Shown piece after piece: positions 7,686-16,892 of a stretch of DNA of 64,000 bases. Under the pieces are notes generated by a model. The model saw only the letters and a list, made by a program, of their open reading frames with translations, was not told the DNA's origin and did not search any database. A program made the translations under genes and the position numbers. The DNA is from Streptomyces lavendulae subsp. lavendulae (GTDB taxonomy: Bacteria > Actinomycetota > Actinomycetes > Streptomycetales > Streptomycetaceae). Within the stretch, counting starts at the first letter, position 1. The number at the start of each line of letters is the position of its first letter. The DNA lies in the NCBI RefSeq assembly GCF_002803845.1, contig NZ_CP024985.1:3162001-3226000 (forward strand). The letters are read 5' to 3'.

Positions 7686-8471
7686 GTGGAAGTTGTCATC
7701 GTCCCGGACGCCAAGGCAGGCGGCGAGCTCATCGCGGAGGCCATGGCCGCCCTGGTCCGCCGCAAGCCCGACGCCCTGCTCGGCGTGGCGACCGGCTCTA
7801 CCCCGCTGCCCGTCTACGAAGCCCTCGCCGCCAAGGTCCGGGCCGGTGAGGTCGACGCCTCCCGGGCCCGGATCTGCCAGCTCGACGAGTACGTCGGCCT
7901 GCCGGCCGGGCACCCGGAGTCCTACCGCGCCGTCGTGCTCCGCGAGGTCGTGGAGCCGCTCGGGCTGGCCGAGGACTCCTTCATGGGTCCCGACGGCTCC
8001 GCGGCCGACGTCCAGGCCGCCTGCGTCGCCTACGACCAGGCCCTCGCGGACGCCGGCGGGGTGGACCTCCAGCTGCTGGGCATCGGCACGGACGGCCACA
8101 TAGGCTTCAACGAGCCGTGTTCCTCCCTGGCCTCCCGCACCCGCATCAAGACGCTGACGGAGCAGACCCGCGTGGACAACGCGCGCTTCTTCGACGACGA
8201 CATCGACCAGGTGCCCCACCACGTCATCACCCAGGGCATCGGCACCATCCTCGACGCCCGCCACCTGGTCCTGCTGGCCACGGGCGAGGGCAAGGCCGAG
8301 GCCGTCGCGCAGACCGTCGAGGGCCCGCTGTCCGCGCTGGTCCCGGCCTCCGCGCTGCAGCTGCACCGGCACGCCACCGTGGTCGTGGACGAGGCGGCCG
8401 CCTCGAAGCTGAAGCTGGCCGACTACTTCCGCCACACCTTCGCCAACAAGCCCGCCTGGCAGGGCCTGTAG
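7686..8471 (+). CDS. nagB: glucosamine-6-phosphate deaminase
   Basis: The protein has 261 residues, starting at GTG 7686. It converts glucosamine-6-phosphate to fructose-6-phosphate and ammonia, feeding amino sugars into glycolysis. Signatures are GVATGSTPLPVYEAL near residue 36, CQLDEYVGL with the catalytic aspartate, and GIGTDGHIGFNEP around 130-142 with catalytic Asp/His/Glu residues. The gene has its own DasR site and is convergent with dasD. The effector that relieves DasR, glucosamine-6-phosphate, is the substrate of this enzyme (known for S. coelicolor), so NagB activity sets the signal level. Confidence 0.95.
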   Translation: MEVVIVPDAKAGGELIAEAMAALVRRKPDALLGVATGSTPLPVYEALAAKVRAGEVDASRARICQLDEYVGLPAGHPESYRAVVLREVVEPLGLAEDSFMGPDGSAADVQAACVAYDQALADAGGVDLQLLGIGTDGHIGFNEPCSSLASRTRIKTLTEQTRVDNARFFDDDIDQVPHHVITQGIGTILDARHLVLLATGEGKAEAVAQTVEGPLSALVPASALQLHRHATVVVDEAAASKLKLADYFRHTFANKPAWQGL

Positions 8472-8491
8472 CAACACCGGCACCACACGGA

Positions 8492-8525
8492 AAGGGCCGG
8501 GCCCCCCCTCGGGGGCCCGGCCCTT
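8492..8525. terminator. strong hairpin terminator after nagB
   Basis: A perfect 15-bp stem (AAGGGCCGGGCCCCC and complement) with a 4-base loop ends in CTT, symmetrical enough to act for both convergent genes. Confidence 0.85.
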
Positions 8526-8534
8526 CGCGCGTGC

Positions 8535-8588
8535 CCGGACGCGGCGGCGCCGGACACCCCCGTGACGGGTGCCCGGCGCCGCGTCCGG
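8535..8588. terminator. second inverted repeat between nagB and dasD
   Basis: CCGGACGCGGCGGCGCCGG pairs with CCGGCGCCGCGTCCGG with a 3-base bulge, and the inner ACACCC/GGGTG extends the stem. It ends 6 bp from the dasD stop codon and probably terminates the das transcript. Confidence 0.7.
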
Positions 8589-8593
8589 CGGGG

Positions 8594-10084
8594 CTAGCCC
8601 CGCCGCTCCCCCGCGATGACCTCGGCGGCGGCCCGCCCGCAGACGCGGGAGGCTCCGTGCGTGGCGACGTACAGGGCCCCGCGCGGCTCGGCGAGCGGTA
8701 CGCCCATCTCCACGACCACCGTGTCCGGCCGGGCCGCGACCAGGGCGTCCAGCACCTCGGTCATCCAGGGGTGCCGGTGCGCGTCGCGCACCACGGCGAC
8801 GACCGTACGGTCCCCCGCCGCGGCCAGCACGTCCCCGGCGGAGCAGCCCTCGGGGTAGACGCCCGACCCGGTGCCCGGGACCAGCGCGGCCAGCTCCGCG
8901 GCCACCCCCCACGGGGTCTCGTCGCCGACCGCGATGTTCGCGACGGGCGCGAGCGTGGCCACGTACGGGGCGGACACGGTGGCCGGGGTGCCCGAGACGA
9001 CCACCGCGCGGCGGGCCGCCGTCAGGCCGATGCCGGACGCGCGGCTCCCCTCCGGTCGCGCGTCCGGCCGTGCCCGGCGGGTCCATTCGGCGAGGGCCCG
9101 CACCCGGGCGGCGGCGTCGGCGAGCCGCTCCTCCGCGAGCGTGCCCTCGCGCACGGCGGCCACGAGGGCGTCCCGCAGGCTCAGGACGGTCGCCTCGTCG
9201 GCCAGTCCCCCGCCGACGCAGATCGCGTCGGCGCCGGCGGCGATGGCCAGCACCGAGCCGCGCTCGATGCCGTACGTCCCGGCGATGGCGTTCATCTCCA
9301 TGCCGTCGGTGACGATGAGGCCCTCGTAGCCGAGCTCCTTGCGCAGCAGGCCGGTCAGGATCTGCGGGCTGAGCGTGGCCGGGCGGGTCGGGTCGAGGGC
9401 GGGCACCAGGATGTGCGCGCTCATCACGGCCTTGGTGCCGGCCTCGATGGCCGCCTTGAACGGGATCAGCTCGCGCACCTGGAGGGTGTCCAGGTCCACG
9501 TCGATGCGGGGCATGGCGTGGTGGGAGTCGACGTTGGTGTCGCCGTGGCCCGGGAAGTGCTTGGTGCAGGCCGCGACCCCGGAGTCCTGGAGGCCCTCCA
9601 CGTAGGCGGCGGTGTGCCGGGCCGCCAGCGCGGTGTCGGCGCCGAAGGAGCGGACGCCGATGACCGGGTTGTCGGGGTTGGAGTTGACGTCCGCGGACGG
9701 CGCCCAGTTGAGGTTGACCCCGCACTCGGCGAGGCGGCGGCCCAGTTCCCGGGCGACCTCGCGGGTCAGGGCGGTGTCGTCGACGGCGCCCAGGGCCAGG
9801 TTGCCGGGGAAGGACGAGCCGCCGCGGACCTCCAGGCGGGTGACGTCCCCGCCCTCCTCGTCGATGGCGACGAGGACGTCGTCCCGTTCGGCGCGCAGTT
9901 GCGCGGTCAGGGCGGCGAGCTGCTCCGCGGAGGCGATGTTGCGGCCGAAGAGGCCCACGGCGGTGAGGCCTTCGCCGACCCGGCGCAGCACCCAGGCGGG
10001 GGCGGTGGTGCCCTCGAAGCCGGGCTGGAGGACGGCGAGGGCGTCGCGGGTGAGGGTGTCCGTTCGGTGCGCAAGGACAGTCAT
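8594..10084 (-). CDS. dasD: beta-N-acetylhexosaminidase, GH3 family (DasD/NagZ-like)
   Basis: The protein has 496 residues and no signal peptide, so it is cytoplasmic. It shows the NagZ-type GH3 pattern: LVAIDEEGGDVTRL near residue 72, the KHFPGHGDTNVDSHH catalytic Asp/His loop around 160-174, and VTDGMEMNAI with the nucleophile aspartate near 250. It hydrolyses imported chitobiose to GlcNAc. It lies 6 bp after dasC in the das cluster, consistent with acting right after ABC uptake. The C-terminal ~150 residues form a separate domain, as in longer GH3 enzymes. Confidence 0.93.
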   Translation of the reverse strand: MTVLAHRTDTLTRDALAVLQPGFEGTTAPAWVLRRVGEGLTAVGLFGRNIASAEQLAALTAQLRAERDDVLVAIDEEGGDVTRLEVRGGSSFPGNLALGAVDDTALTREVARELGRRLAECGVNLNWAPSADVNSNPDNPVIGVRSFGADTALAARHTAAYVEGLQDSGVAACTKHFPGHGDTNVDSHHAMPRIDVDLDTLQVRELIPFKAAIEAGTKAVMSAHILVPALDPTRPATLSPQILTGLLRKELGYEGLIVTDGMEMNAIAGTYGIERGSVLAIAAGADAICVGGGLADEATVLSLRDALVAAVREGTLAEERLADAAARVRALAEWTRRARPDARPEGSRASGIGLTAARRAVVVSGTPATVSAPYVATLAPVANIAVGDETPWGVAAELAALVPGTGSGVYPEGCSAGDVLAAAGDRTVVAVVRDAHRHPWMTEVLDALVAARPDTVVVEMGVPLAEPRGALYVATHGASRVCGRAAAEVIAGERRG

Positions 10085-10090
10085 GGGCCG

Positions 10091-10990
10091 TTATCCCTTC
10101 ACGGCGCCGGCGGTCATGCCGCCGACGGCCTTGCGCTGGAGGAAGATGAAGATCAGCAGGACCGGGACGGCGAACAGCGAGGACGCGGCCATGGTGGCGC
10201 CCCAGTCGTTGCCGAAGGCGGTCTTGAACTGGGTCAGCCACAGGGGCAGGGTCTGCGCGGTCTTGTCCTTGTTCAGGATCAGGACCATCGCGAACTCGTT
10301 CCACGCGGTGATGAAGCCGAAGAGCGAGGTGGACATCAGGCCGGGCGCCAGCAGCGGGAAGATCACCTTGCGGAAGGCCTGGCCGCGGGTGCAGCCGTCG
10401 ATCTGGGCGGCTTCCTCCAGGCTCACCGGGACGGCGGCGATGAAGCCGCGCAGGGTCCAGATGGTGAAGGGGAGGACCATCACGAAGTAGATCGCGGTGA
10501 GCATCGGGAGGCTGTTCAGCATCTCGGCGTCGCGCAGGATCATGTACATCGCGATGACCATGACCTCCCAGGGGGCCATCTGCGCCATCATCACGGCCAG
10601 GACCATGCCCTTGCGGCCGCGGAACCTCATGCGGGCGATCGCGAAGCTGGCGGCGAGGGCGACGAGCAGGGCCAGCAGGACCGCGCTGACGGTGACGACG
10701 AGACTGTTCGTCACGTACGTCCAGAAGTTGTCGACCCCGGTGGCCTTCTCGAAGTTCTGCATCGTCGGGGTGAAGACGAACACCGGGTCCTTGGTGAGGA
10801 TCTCGCTCGACGGCTTCAGGGCCGAGGAGAACATCCAGTAGACCGGGAAGAGGAAGAGCAGGGCCAGCAGCAGGGCGCCGAGGTTCTTGGCGACGGTCGC
10901 GGGGCGCAGCGGCCCGCGGGTGCGCAGCCGCTGGGCGGGCTGCGCGGACGGGGCGGTGGGGGCCGGCTTCGGGGCGGTGGTGGTGCTCAC
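10091..10990 (-). CDS. dasC: chitobiose ABC transporter permease DasC
   Basis: The protein has 299 residues with about six membrane segments, the first at about residues 34-55 after a Pro/Ala-rich cytoplasmic tail. The EAA loop that docks the ATPase reads EEAAQIDGCTRGQAFRKVIF. Its ATG overlaps the dasB stop by 4 bp (10987-10990), so the permeases are co-translated. No ATPase gene is present in the cluster; in Streptomyces the shared ATPase MsiK serves this importer. Confidence 0.94.
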   Translation of the reverse strand: MSTTTAPKPAPTAPSAQPAQRLRTRGPLRPATVAKNLGALLLALLFLFPVYWMFSSALKPSSEILTKDPVFVFTPTMQNFEKATGVDNFWTYVTNSLVVTVSAVLLALLVALAASFAIARMRFRGRKGMVLAVMMAQMAPWEVMVIAMYMILRDAEMLNSLPMLTAIYFVMVLPFTIWTLRGFIAAVPVSLEEAAQIDGCTRGQAFRKVIFPLLAPGLMSTSLFGFITAWNEFAMVLILNKDKTAQTLPLWLTQFKTAFGNDWGATMAASSLFAVPVLLIFIFLQRKAVGGMTAGAVKG

Positions 10991-12009
10991 TGCTCCTCCT
11001 CCTGCTTCAGGATCAGGCGGAAGTAGAACGACATGATGACGATCAGGATCAGGATCGTCAGGACGGAGATGGCGGCGGCGAGACCGTAGTGGGACTGGCT
11101 CTGGCCCTCGACGAAGGCGAAGACCGGGAGGATCTCGGACGCGCGGTCGGGGCCGCCCTTGTTCATCGCGTAGACCTGGGTGAAGGCCTTGAAGACCCAG
11201 ATCACCTCAAGGAAGGTGGTGATCAGGAAGAAGGGCTTGAGCTGTGGGAAGACGACCTTCCAGAAGGTCTGCCAGCCGTTGGCGCCGTCCATGCGGGCGG
11301 CCTCGTACAGTTCGGCGCCGACGGTGGTCAGCGCGGCGTACATGTTGAGGGCGACGAAGGGGATGGAGCCCCAGACCACGAGGACGGTGACGATCGTCAG
11401 GGTGGACAGGCCGGTCTCGAACCAGTTGTGCTGCTCGTAGCCGGAGAAGCCGGCGGTGCGCATCACCCAGTTCATCACGCCGAACTGCTCGTCGAACAGC
11501 CAGTAGAAGACCTGGACGGAGGCGACGATCGGCATGGCCCAGGCCATCACCAGGGCCATCGACAGGACCAGGCGCATCTTCTTGCCGAGCTTGTTCAGCA
11601 GGAGGCCTATGAGGCTGCCGATCGCCATGATCAGGACGACGTTGGCGAGGGTGAAGCCGAAGCTGCGCAGGACGACGGTCCAGAAGTTCGAGTCGCCGAG
11701 CAGCTGGGTGTAGTTGTCGAAGCCCGCGGAGGGGTACTTGCGCTGGATGAACTCGATCTTGTTGATGTCCTGGAAGGACAGGATCACGTTCTTGATCAGC
11801 GGGTACACGAGCAGGACCGCGAGGCTGAGCACGGCCGGTGCGATCAGCAGGTACGGCAGCCACCCCGTGGGGAGCTGCTTTCTGCCCCCGCGAGGAGACG
11901 GTTGGCTGGGGCCGGCCGGGGCGGCGGGTGCCTTCGGCGGCAGGCCGGCGGACTTCAGTGGTGCGTCCTGTGGAGCGCTGGTCGCCGCTCCCTGGGAGTG
12001 CACGGTCAT
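10987..12009 (-). CDS. dasB: chitobiose ABC transporter permease DasB
   Basis: The protein has 340 residues. A Pro/Ala-rich N-terminus is followed by membrane segments from about residue 50 (LLIAPAVLSLAVLLVYPL), with the EAA motif EAARMDGANGWQTFWKVVFP near residue 240. It belongs to the MalF/UgpA-type permeases and pairs with DasC. The 156 bp between dasA and dasB contain a strong inverted repeat that should reduce readthrough, so that the binding protein is made in excess over the permeases. Confidence 0.94.
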   Translation of the reverse strand: MTVHSQGAATSAPQDAPLKSAGLPPKAPAAPAGPSQPSPRGGRKQLPTGWLPYLLIAPAVLSLAVLLVYPLIKNVILSFQDINKIEFIQRKYPSAGFDNYTQLLGDSNFWTVVLRSFGFTLANVVLIMAIGSLIGLLLNKLGKKMRLVLSMALVMAWAMPIVASVQVFYWLFDEQFGVMNWVMRTAGFSGYEQHNWFETGLSTLTIVTVLVVWGSIPFVALNMYAALTTVGAELYEAARMDGANGWQTFWKVVFPQLKPFFLITTFLEVIWVFKAFTQVYAMNKGGPDRASEILPVFAFVEGQSQSHYGLAAAISVLTILILIVIMSFYFRLILKQEEEQ

Positions 12010-12027
12010 GTCTGGGCTTCCTCGCGG

Positions 12028-12043
12028 TTGACTGTGGAGTCAA
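12028..12043. promoter_or_regulatory. short palindrome just upstream of dasB
   Basis: TTGACTGTGGAGTCAA is a perfect 6-4-6 inverted repeat, 18 bp before the dasB start. It is not a DasR site. It may be an operator, or contribute a -35-like TTGACT on either strand. Confidence 0.4.
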
Positions 12044-12059
12044 ATGCGCGACCGGGGGC

Positions 12060-12087
12060 GCGGCAGGCGCTGCGGGGCGCCTGCCGC
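12060..12087 (-). terminator. attenuating hairpin between dasA and dasB
   Basis: A perfect 11-bp stem (GCGGCAGGCGC and complement) with a 6-base loop lies after the dasA stop in the direction of transcription. It has no T-tract. It probably gives partial termination or 3'-end protection of the dasA message. Confidence 0.7.
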
Positions 12088-12106
12088 ACCCCCCGGTGCG
12101 ATCACA

Positions 12107-12151
12107 CTGCTGGGTGCTGCGGGTGCTGCGGGTCGTGCGGGTGCTGCCGGT
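12107..12151. repeat. five tandem 9-bp units in the dasA-dasB spacer
   Basis: Consecutive 9-mers read CTGCTGGGT, GCTGCGGGT, GCTGCGGGT, CGTGCGGGT and GCTGCCGGT. They lie in the transcribed spacer between the dasA stop and the hairpin. The array is a likely site of copy-number variation between strains. Confidence 0.75.
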
Positions 12152-12165
12152 ACGGCCGGGCGGTA

Positions 12166-13452
12166 CTACTTGTTGATGCGGTTCGCGATTTCCTTGTCCG
12201 CGTCCGCGCCCGCCTTGGCGGCGTCCTCACCCTTCAGGACCTTGGTCATGAACTCCTTGATGGGGTTCGGCTCGGTCTCGACGTTCGCCCAGCCGGCCGT
12301 GACCGGGGTGATCTTGCCGGAGAGGGCGGCCTTGGCCATGGACTCCGCGAAGGAGCCGGGGGCGGCGGCGAAGTTGGCGGCGGCCTGGTTCGGGAGCAGG
12401 GCGCCCTCGGTGGCGGCGGCGTACTTGGTCATCTGCTCCTTGCCGGCGGCGAGGGCGAGCCACTCCTTGGCGAGCTCCTTGTTCTTGGAGCGCTCGGCCA
12501 CGGCGAGGTTCGAGCCGCCGAGGAAGACGGAGCCCGGCTTGTCGGCCGTCTTGCCCGGGATCGGGAAGTAGCCGAAGTCGCCTTCCTTGCCCGCGTCCTT
12601 CAGGGCCTTGAGCGCGCCCTGGGCCTCCCAGCCGAGACCGATCCAGGACGAGACGCCGCCCTTGGGGATGATGTCGGTGGACTGCTGCGGGGTGGCCTCG
12701 TCCTTGTCCTTGGGGGCGGTGGAGTAGGACTGGAGCTTCTTGTAGAAGTCCATCGCGGAGGCGGCCTGCGGGGTGCTCAGCTGGCCCTTCCACTTGCCGC
12801 CGTCCTTGACGGCGAGGTCGCCGCCCTCGTCCCAGACGAAGCCGGCGAGGATGTACCAGCTCTGGCCGGGCAGGTAGATCGGCTGCGCGGACGGGTCGGA
12901 GGCCTTCAGCTTCTCCAGACCGGCGACCCACTCGTCACGGGTCTTGGGGGCGGTGATGCCGGCCTTCTCGTAGGCCTTCTTGTCGTAGATGACGACGCGG
13001 TTGGCGGCGTACCAGGGAGCGGCGTACAGCTTGCCGTCGACCTCGGCGGAGGACAGCATGCCCTTCGACCAGGCGTCGGCGCCGAGCTTGGACTTGTCGC
13101 CGGACAGGTCGGCGAGGCCGCCGGTGACCGCGTAGCCGACGGTCTGGGTGTTGCCGAGCTCCAGGACGTCCGGCGGGGTGTTCTCGGAGAGGGCGGTGGT
13201 GACCTTCTCCTGGATGCCGGTCCACTTCTGCTCTTCGACCTTCACCGTCACACCGGGGTGCTTGGCCGAGAACTGCTTGTTGACCTCTTCGAGCCAGGCC
13301 TTCGGTGCGGAGCCGTCCATCACCCAGACGGTGATCTCCTTGGCGCCACCCGACGCGTCGGCCTTCGGCTTGTCGTCGCCGCCGTTGCCGCACGCCGCGA
13401 CACCGACCATCATGCCCACGACACCGACCGCCGCAATGAGCTTGCGCTTCAC
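12166..13452 (-). CDS. dasA: chitobiose-binding lipoprotein of the Das ABC importer
   Basis: The protein has 428 residues from GTG at 13452, chosen because a GAGGAGGG ribosome site precedes it and the product begins with a clean lipoprotein signal: KRKL, a hydrophobic core, and lipobox VAAC. The mature part is a MalE-like extracellular solute-binding domain (ITVWVMDG; IPKGGVSSWIGLGWEAQGAL). DasA captures N,N'-diacetylchitobiose at the cell surface for DasBC. It is divergent from dasR, and two DasR sites lie about 95-135 bp upstream of the start. Confidence 0.95.
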   Translation of the reverse strand: MKRKLIAAVGVVGMMVGVAACGNGGDDKPKADASGGAKEITVWVMDGSAPKAWLEEVNKQFSAKHPGVTVKVEEQKWTGIQEKVTTALSENTPPDVLELGNTQTVGYAVTGGLADLSGDKSKLGADAWSKGMLSSAEVDGKLYAAPWYAANRVVIYDKKAYEKAGITAPKTRDEWVAGLEKLKASDPSAQPIYLPGQSWYILAGFVWDEGGDLAVKDGGKWKGQLSTPQAASAMDFYKKLQSYSTAPKDKDEATPQQSTDIIPKGGVSSWIGLGWEAQGALKALKDAGKEGDFGYFPIPGKTADKPGSVFLGGSNLAVAERSKNKELAKEWLALAAGKEQMTKYAAATEGALLPNQAAANFAAAPGSFAESMAKAALSGKITPVTAGWANVETEPNPIKEFMTKVLKGEDAAKAGADADKEIANRINK

Positions 13453-13546
13453 GCCACCCTCCTCAGGGATGCTGCCTGCAACTTCCCTCGCCCGCCGCGG
13501 TGACGTACGTACCAAGTACTGCCCGTGGGGCCGGGATCCGATCCAT

Positions 13547-13562
13547 ATTGGTGTAGACCAGT
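13547..13562. promoter_or_regulatory. DasR-responsive element 1, dasA-dasR gap
   Basis: ATTGGTGTAGACCAGT matches the 16-bp dre consensus at nearly every position. It is about 95 bp from the dasA start. Confidence 0.9.
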
Positions 13563-13570
13563 ACCGGGAG

Positions 13571-13586
13571 CTTGGCCTAGACCTTT
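13571..13586. promoter_or_regulatory. DasR-responsive element 2, dasA-dasR gap
   Basis: CTTGGCCTAGACCTTT is a weaker dre match, centred 24 bp from the first. Two sites on one face-related spacing allow cooperative DasR binding and control of both divergent genes. Confidence 0.8.
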
Positions 13587-13706
13587 AGGGGTGTCAAGGG
13601 TCTAATGAGCGGGTGCTCGGTCCGTTACCGGACCGACACCTGGGGGAGGGAGGAGGCCTGCCCTCCCACCCGTGTCACCATGTGACCGCACATATCGGAG
13701 GAGCCG

Positions 13707-14510
13707 GTGACGGCAGCGAAACTGGAGTCGGGAAGGCGGGCGGCGATGGCCACCGAAGGGGCGACCACGGAGCCGGAAGGCGGGGCAGCCACTCGCACGG
13801 CGCGTGTGCCCAAGTACTACCGACTCAAGCGGCACTTGCTCGACATGACCGAGACGCTGCCGCCCGGCACCCCGGTGCCGCCGGAGCGCACGCTCGCGGC
13901 CGAATTCGACACCTCCCGGACCACCGTCCGGCAGGCCCTGCAGGAACTCGTGGTCGAGGGCCGGCTGGAGCGCATCCAGGGCAAGGGCACCTTCGTGGCG
14001 AAGCCCAAGGTCTCCCAGCCGCTCCAACTCTCCTCCTACACGGAGGACATGCGGGCCCAGGGGCTGGAGCCGACCTCCCAACTGCTGGACATCGGCTACG
14101 TGACCGCGGACGACACCCTTGCCGGACTCCTCAAGATCGCCACCGGCGGCCGGGTCCTGCGCATCGAGCGGCTGCGCCTGGCGAGCGGCGAGCCGATGGC
14201 CATCGAGACCACGCACCTTTCGGCCAAGCGCTTCCCCGCGCTGCGCCGCTCGCTGGCCAAGTACACCTCCCTCTACACCGCGCTCGCCGAGGTGTACGAC
14301 GTCCGGCTCGCGGAGGCCGAGGAGACCATCGAGACCTCGCTGGCCACCCCGCGCGAGGCCGGGCTGCTCGGCACCGACGTCGGCCTGCCGATGCTGATGC
14401 TCTCCCGGCACTCGCTCGACGCCGACGGCGAACCGGTCGAATGGGTGCGATCGGTGTACCGCGGCGACCGTTACAAGTTCGTGGCCCGCCTTCAGCGACC
14501 CGCCTTGTAA
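13707..14510 (+). CDS. dasR: GntR/HutC-family global regulator DasR
   Basis: The protein has 267 residues from GTG at 13707, with GGAGGA upstream. An ATG 13 codons on is a possible alternative, and the extra N-terminus is non-conserved Gly/Ala/Glu-rich sequence. The winged helix ([21 protein letters not shown], then [16 protein letters not shown]) is followed by a UTRA effector domain ([29 protein letters not shown]). DasR represses GlcNAc uptake and chitinase genes, and controls antibiotic and development genes in S. coelicolor; glucosamine-6-phosphate releases it from DNA. It is divergent from dasA. Confidence 0.96.
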   Translation: MTAAKLESGRRAAMATEGATTEPEGGAATRTARVPKYYRLKRHLLDMTETLPPGTPVPPERTLAAEFDTSRTTVRQALQELVVEGRLERIQGKGTFVAKPKVSQPLQLSSYTEDMRAQGLEPTSQLLDIGYVTADDTLAGLLKIATGGRVLRIERLRLASGEPMAIETTHLSAKRFPALRRSLAKYTSLYTALAEVYDVRLAEAEETIETSLATPREAGLLGTDVGLPMLMLSRHSLDADGEPVEWVRSVYRGDRYKFVARLQRPAL

Positions 14511-14639
14511 AAGGAGGTTGACTCCCGTTCGGCCCCCGGTGGAACCTCGTACCGCTATACGGACGGGGGCTTACGTCCACCGGTCGTGCCCCCGTAGATT
14601 CCCTGCGCTCGGCAGATGATCAACGAGGGGACGAGGATC

Positions 14640-16892
14640 ATGGCGGAACCGGAAGCAACACAGACGGATCGGGCTCCGAATCCGAGGGGCGCGGCGAGCC
14701 CCGGCGACGGGCCGGGCTCGCTCCCGCCGGCGGGAAGGCTCTCCCCCCGGTCCCTGGCGATATGGGCGGCCGTGGCCCTCGTCGGGGCCGTCGGCTGGGG
14801 CGTGCTGGCGCTCTCGCGGGGTGAGGAGATCTCGGCCGCCTGGCTGCTCGCCGCCGCACTGGGCTCGTACGCCATCGGCTACCGCTTCTACGCGCGGTTC
14901 ATCGCGGACCGCGTACTGAAGGTGGACAGGACCCGGGCCACCCCGGCCGAACGCCTCGACAACGGTGTCGACTTCCACCCGACCGACCGGCGCGTGCTCT
15001 TCGGCCACCACTTCGCCGCCGTCGCCGGCGCGGGCCCGCTGGTCGGCCCGGTGCTCGCCGCGCAGATGGGCTACCTGCCGAGCACGATCTGGATCGTCGC
15101 GGGCGTCATCTTCGCCGGCGCCGTGCAGGACATGGTGACGCTGTTCTTCTCCACCCGGCGCGACGGCCGTTCGCTCGGCCAGATGGCCCGGGACGAGATC
15201 GGCCCGGTCGGCGGAGCCGCCGCCCTCCTCGCCGTGTTCGCCATCATGATCATCCTGCTGGCCGTGCTGGCGCTCGTCATCGTCAACGCCCTGGCGCACT
15301 CGCCGTGGGGCGTCTTCTCCATCGGCATGACCATCCCGATCGCCCTCTTCATGGGCGTCTACCTGCGCGTCCTGCGGCCGGGCCGGGTCACCGAGGTCTC
15401 CGTCATCGGCGTGGCGCTGCTGCTCCTCGCCATCGTCGCGGGCGGCTGGGTCGCCGAGTCCTCCTGGGCGGAGTTCTTCACCCTGGAGAAGGAGACCCTG
15501 GTCATCTGGATGATCGCCTACGGGTTCATCGCCTCGGTGCTGCCGGTGTGGCTGCTGCTCGCACCGCGCGACTACCTGTCCACCTTCATGAAGGTGGGCA
15601 CGATCGCGCTGATGGCGGTCGGCGTGGTCATCGCGATGCCGACGCTGAAGATGCCCGCGGTCACCGACTTCGCCACGCGCGGCGACGGCCCGGTCTTCGC
15701 CGGCTCGATGTTCCCCTTCGTCTTCATCACCATCGCCTGCGGGGCGCTGTCCGGCTTCCACTCGCTGGTCGCCTCGGGCACCACCCCGAAGATGATCCAG
15801 AAGGAGACCCAGGTCCGGGTCATCGGCTACGGCGCGATGCTCACCGAGTCCTTCGTCGCGATCATGGCGGTGATCGCCGCCTGCATCATCGAGCCCGGCC
15901 TGTTCTTCGCGGTCAACTCCCCCGCCGGGGTCATCGGCACCACCGTCCAGACCGCCTCCGAGGCCGTCACCCACTTCGGCTTCGCCATCACCCCGGACGC
16001 CCTCGCGCAGGCCGCGAAGGACGTGGAGGAGGCGAGCCTGCTGTCCCGTACGGGTGGCGCGCCGACCTTCGCACTCGGAATGTCGGAGATCTTCTCCTCC
16101 GTCATCGGCGGATCCGGCATGAAGGCGTTCTGGTACCACTTCGCCATCATGTTCGAGGCCCTCTTCATCCTGACCACGGTCGACGCGGGCACCCGCGTCG
16201 GGCGGTTCATGCTCCAGGACACCCTGGGCAACGTGCACAAGTCCTTCAAGGACGTGAGCTGGAAGCCCGGCGTCTGGCTGGCCAGCGCGGTCGTGGTCGG
16301 CGGCTGGGGCTACTTCCTGTGGGTCGGGGTGAAGGACCCGCTGGGCGGCATCAACCAGCTCTTCCCGCTGTTCGGGATCGCGAACCAGCTGCTCGCCGCG
16401 GTGGCCCTGGCCGTCTGCACCACGCTGCTGGTGAAGTCGGGGCGGCTCAAGTGGGCCTGGATCACCGGCGTTCCGCTCGCCTGGGACGTGGCCGTCACCC
16501 TCACCGCGAGCTACCAGAAGGTCTTCTCCGACGACGTGAAGGTCGGCTTCTTCGCCCAGCGCGACAAGTACCGGACCGGCATCGACGCGGGGAAGGTGCT
16601 GCCGCCCGCCAAGAACATGGACGAGATGCACACCGTGGTCACCAACGCCACGGTCGACGGCGTCCTGTCGGTGCTGTTCGCCGTCCTGATCCTGATCGTG
16701 CTGGCCGACGCGGCCCGGACCTGCCTCAAGGCCGTCGCCGACCCGGGCTCCGTGCGGCTCTCCGAGGTGCCGTGGACCGAGTCGAAGATCGTCGCCCCGG
16801 CCGGCCTGCTGGCCTCCGCCGAGGAGAAGGCCGAGCTCGCGGCGGCCGGCCTCGACTCGGGCGGCGGCCGGGTCAAGGAGCCCGTGGCATGA
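14640..16892 (+). CDS. cstA: CstA-family pyruvate/peptide transporter
   Basis: The protein has 750 residues. ATG at 14640 with GAGGGGACGAGG upstream is preferred over an ATG eight codons earlier. There are roughly 16-18 membrane segments, beginning with SLAIWAAVALVGAVGWGVLAL. The family features are FGHHFAAVAGAGPLVGPVLA, the conserved substrate-region motif SGFHSLVASGTTPKMI, and TRVGRFMLQD. CstA proteins import pyruvate or peptides during carbon limitation. The gene overlaps the ybdD-like gene by 4 bp; this pairing is standard, and the small partner is needed for transport in E. coli homologues. Confidence 0.94.
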   Translation: MAEPEATQTDRAPNPRGAASPGDGPGSLPPAGRLSPRSLAIWAAVALVGAVGWGVLALSRGEEISAAWLLAAALGSYAIGYRFYARFIADRVLKVDRTRATPAERLDNGVDFHPTDRRVLFGHHFAAVAGAGPLVGPVLAAQMGYLPSTIWIVAGVIFAGAVQDMVTLFFSTRRDGRSLGQMARDEIGPVGGAAALLAVFAIMIILLAVLALVIVNALAHSPWGVFSIGMTIPIALFMGVYLRVLRPGRVTEVSVIGVALLLLAIVAGGWVAESSWAEFFTLEKETLVIWMIAYGFIASVLPVWLLLAPRDYLSTFMKVGTIALMAVGVVIAMPTLKMPAVTDFATRGDGPVFAGSMFPFVFITIACGALSGFHSLVASGTTPKMIQKETQVRVIGYGAMLTESFVAIMAVIAACIIEPGLFFAVNSPAGVIGTTVQTASEAVTHFGFAITPDALAQAAKDVEEASLLSRTGGAPTFALGMSEIFSSVIGGSGMKAFWYHFAIMFEALFILTTVDAGTRVGRFMLQDTLGNVHKSFKDVSWKPGVWLASAVVVGGWGYFLWVGVKDPLGGINQLFPLFGIANQLLAAVALAVCTTLLVKSGRLKWAWITGVPLAWDVAVTLTASYQKVFSDDVKVGFFAQRDKYRTGIDAGKVLPPAKNMDEMHTVVTNATVDGVLSVLFAVLILIVLADAARTCLKAVADPGSVRLSEVPWTESKIVAPAGLLASAEEKAELAAAGLDSGGGRVKEPVA

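Noticed and set aside
14511..14639. ECF-type promoter (GGAACC) before cstA
   Set aside because: No matching -10 element at a suitable distance could be found.
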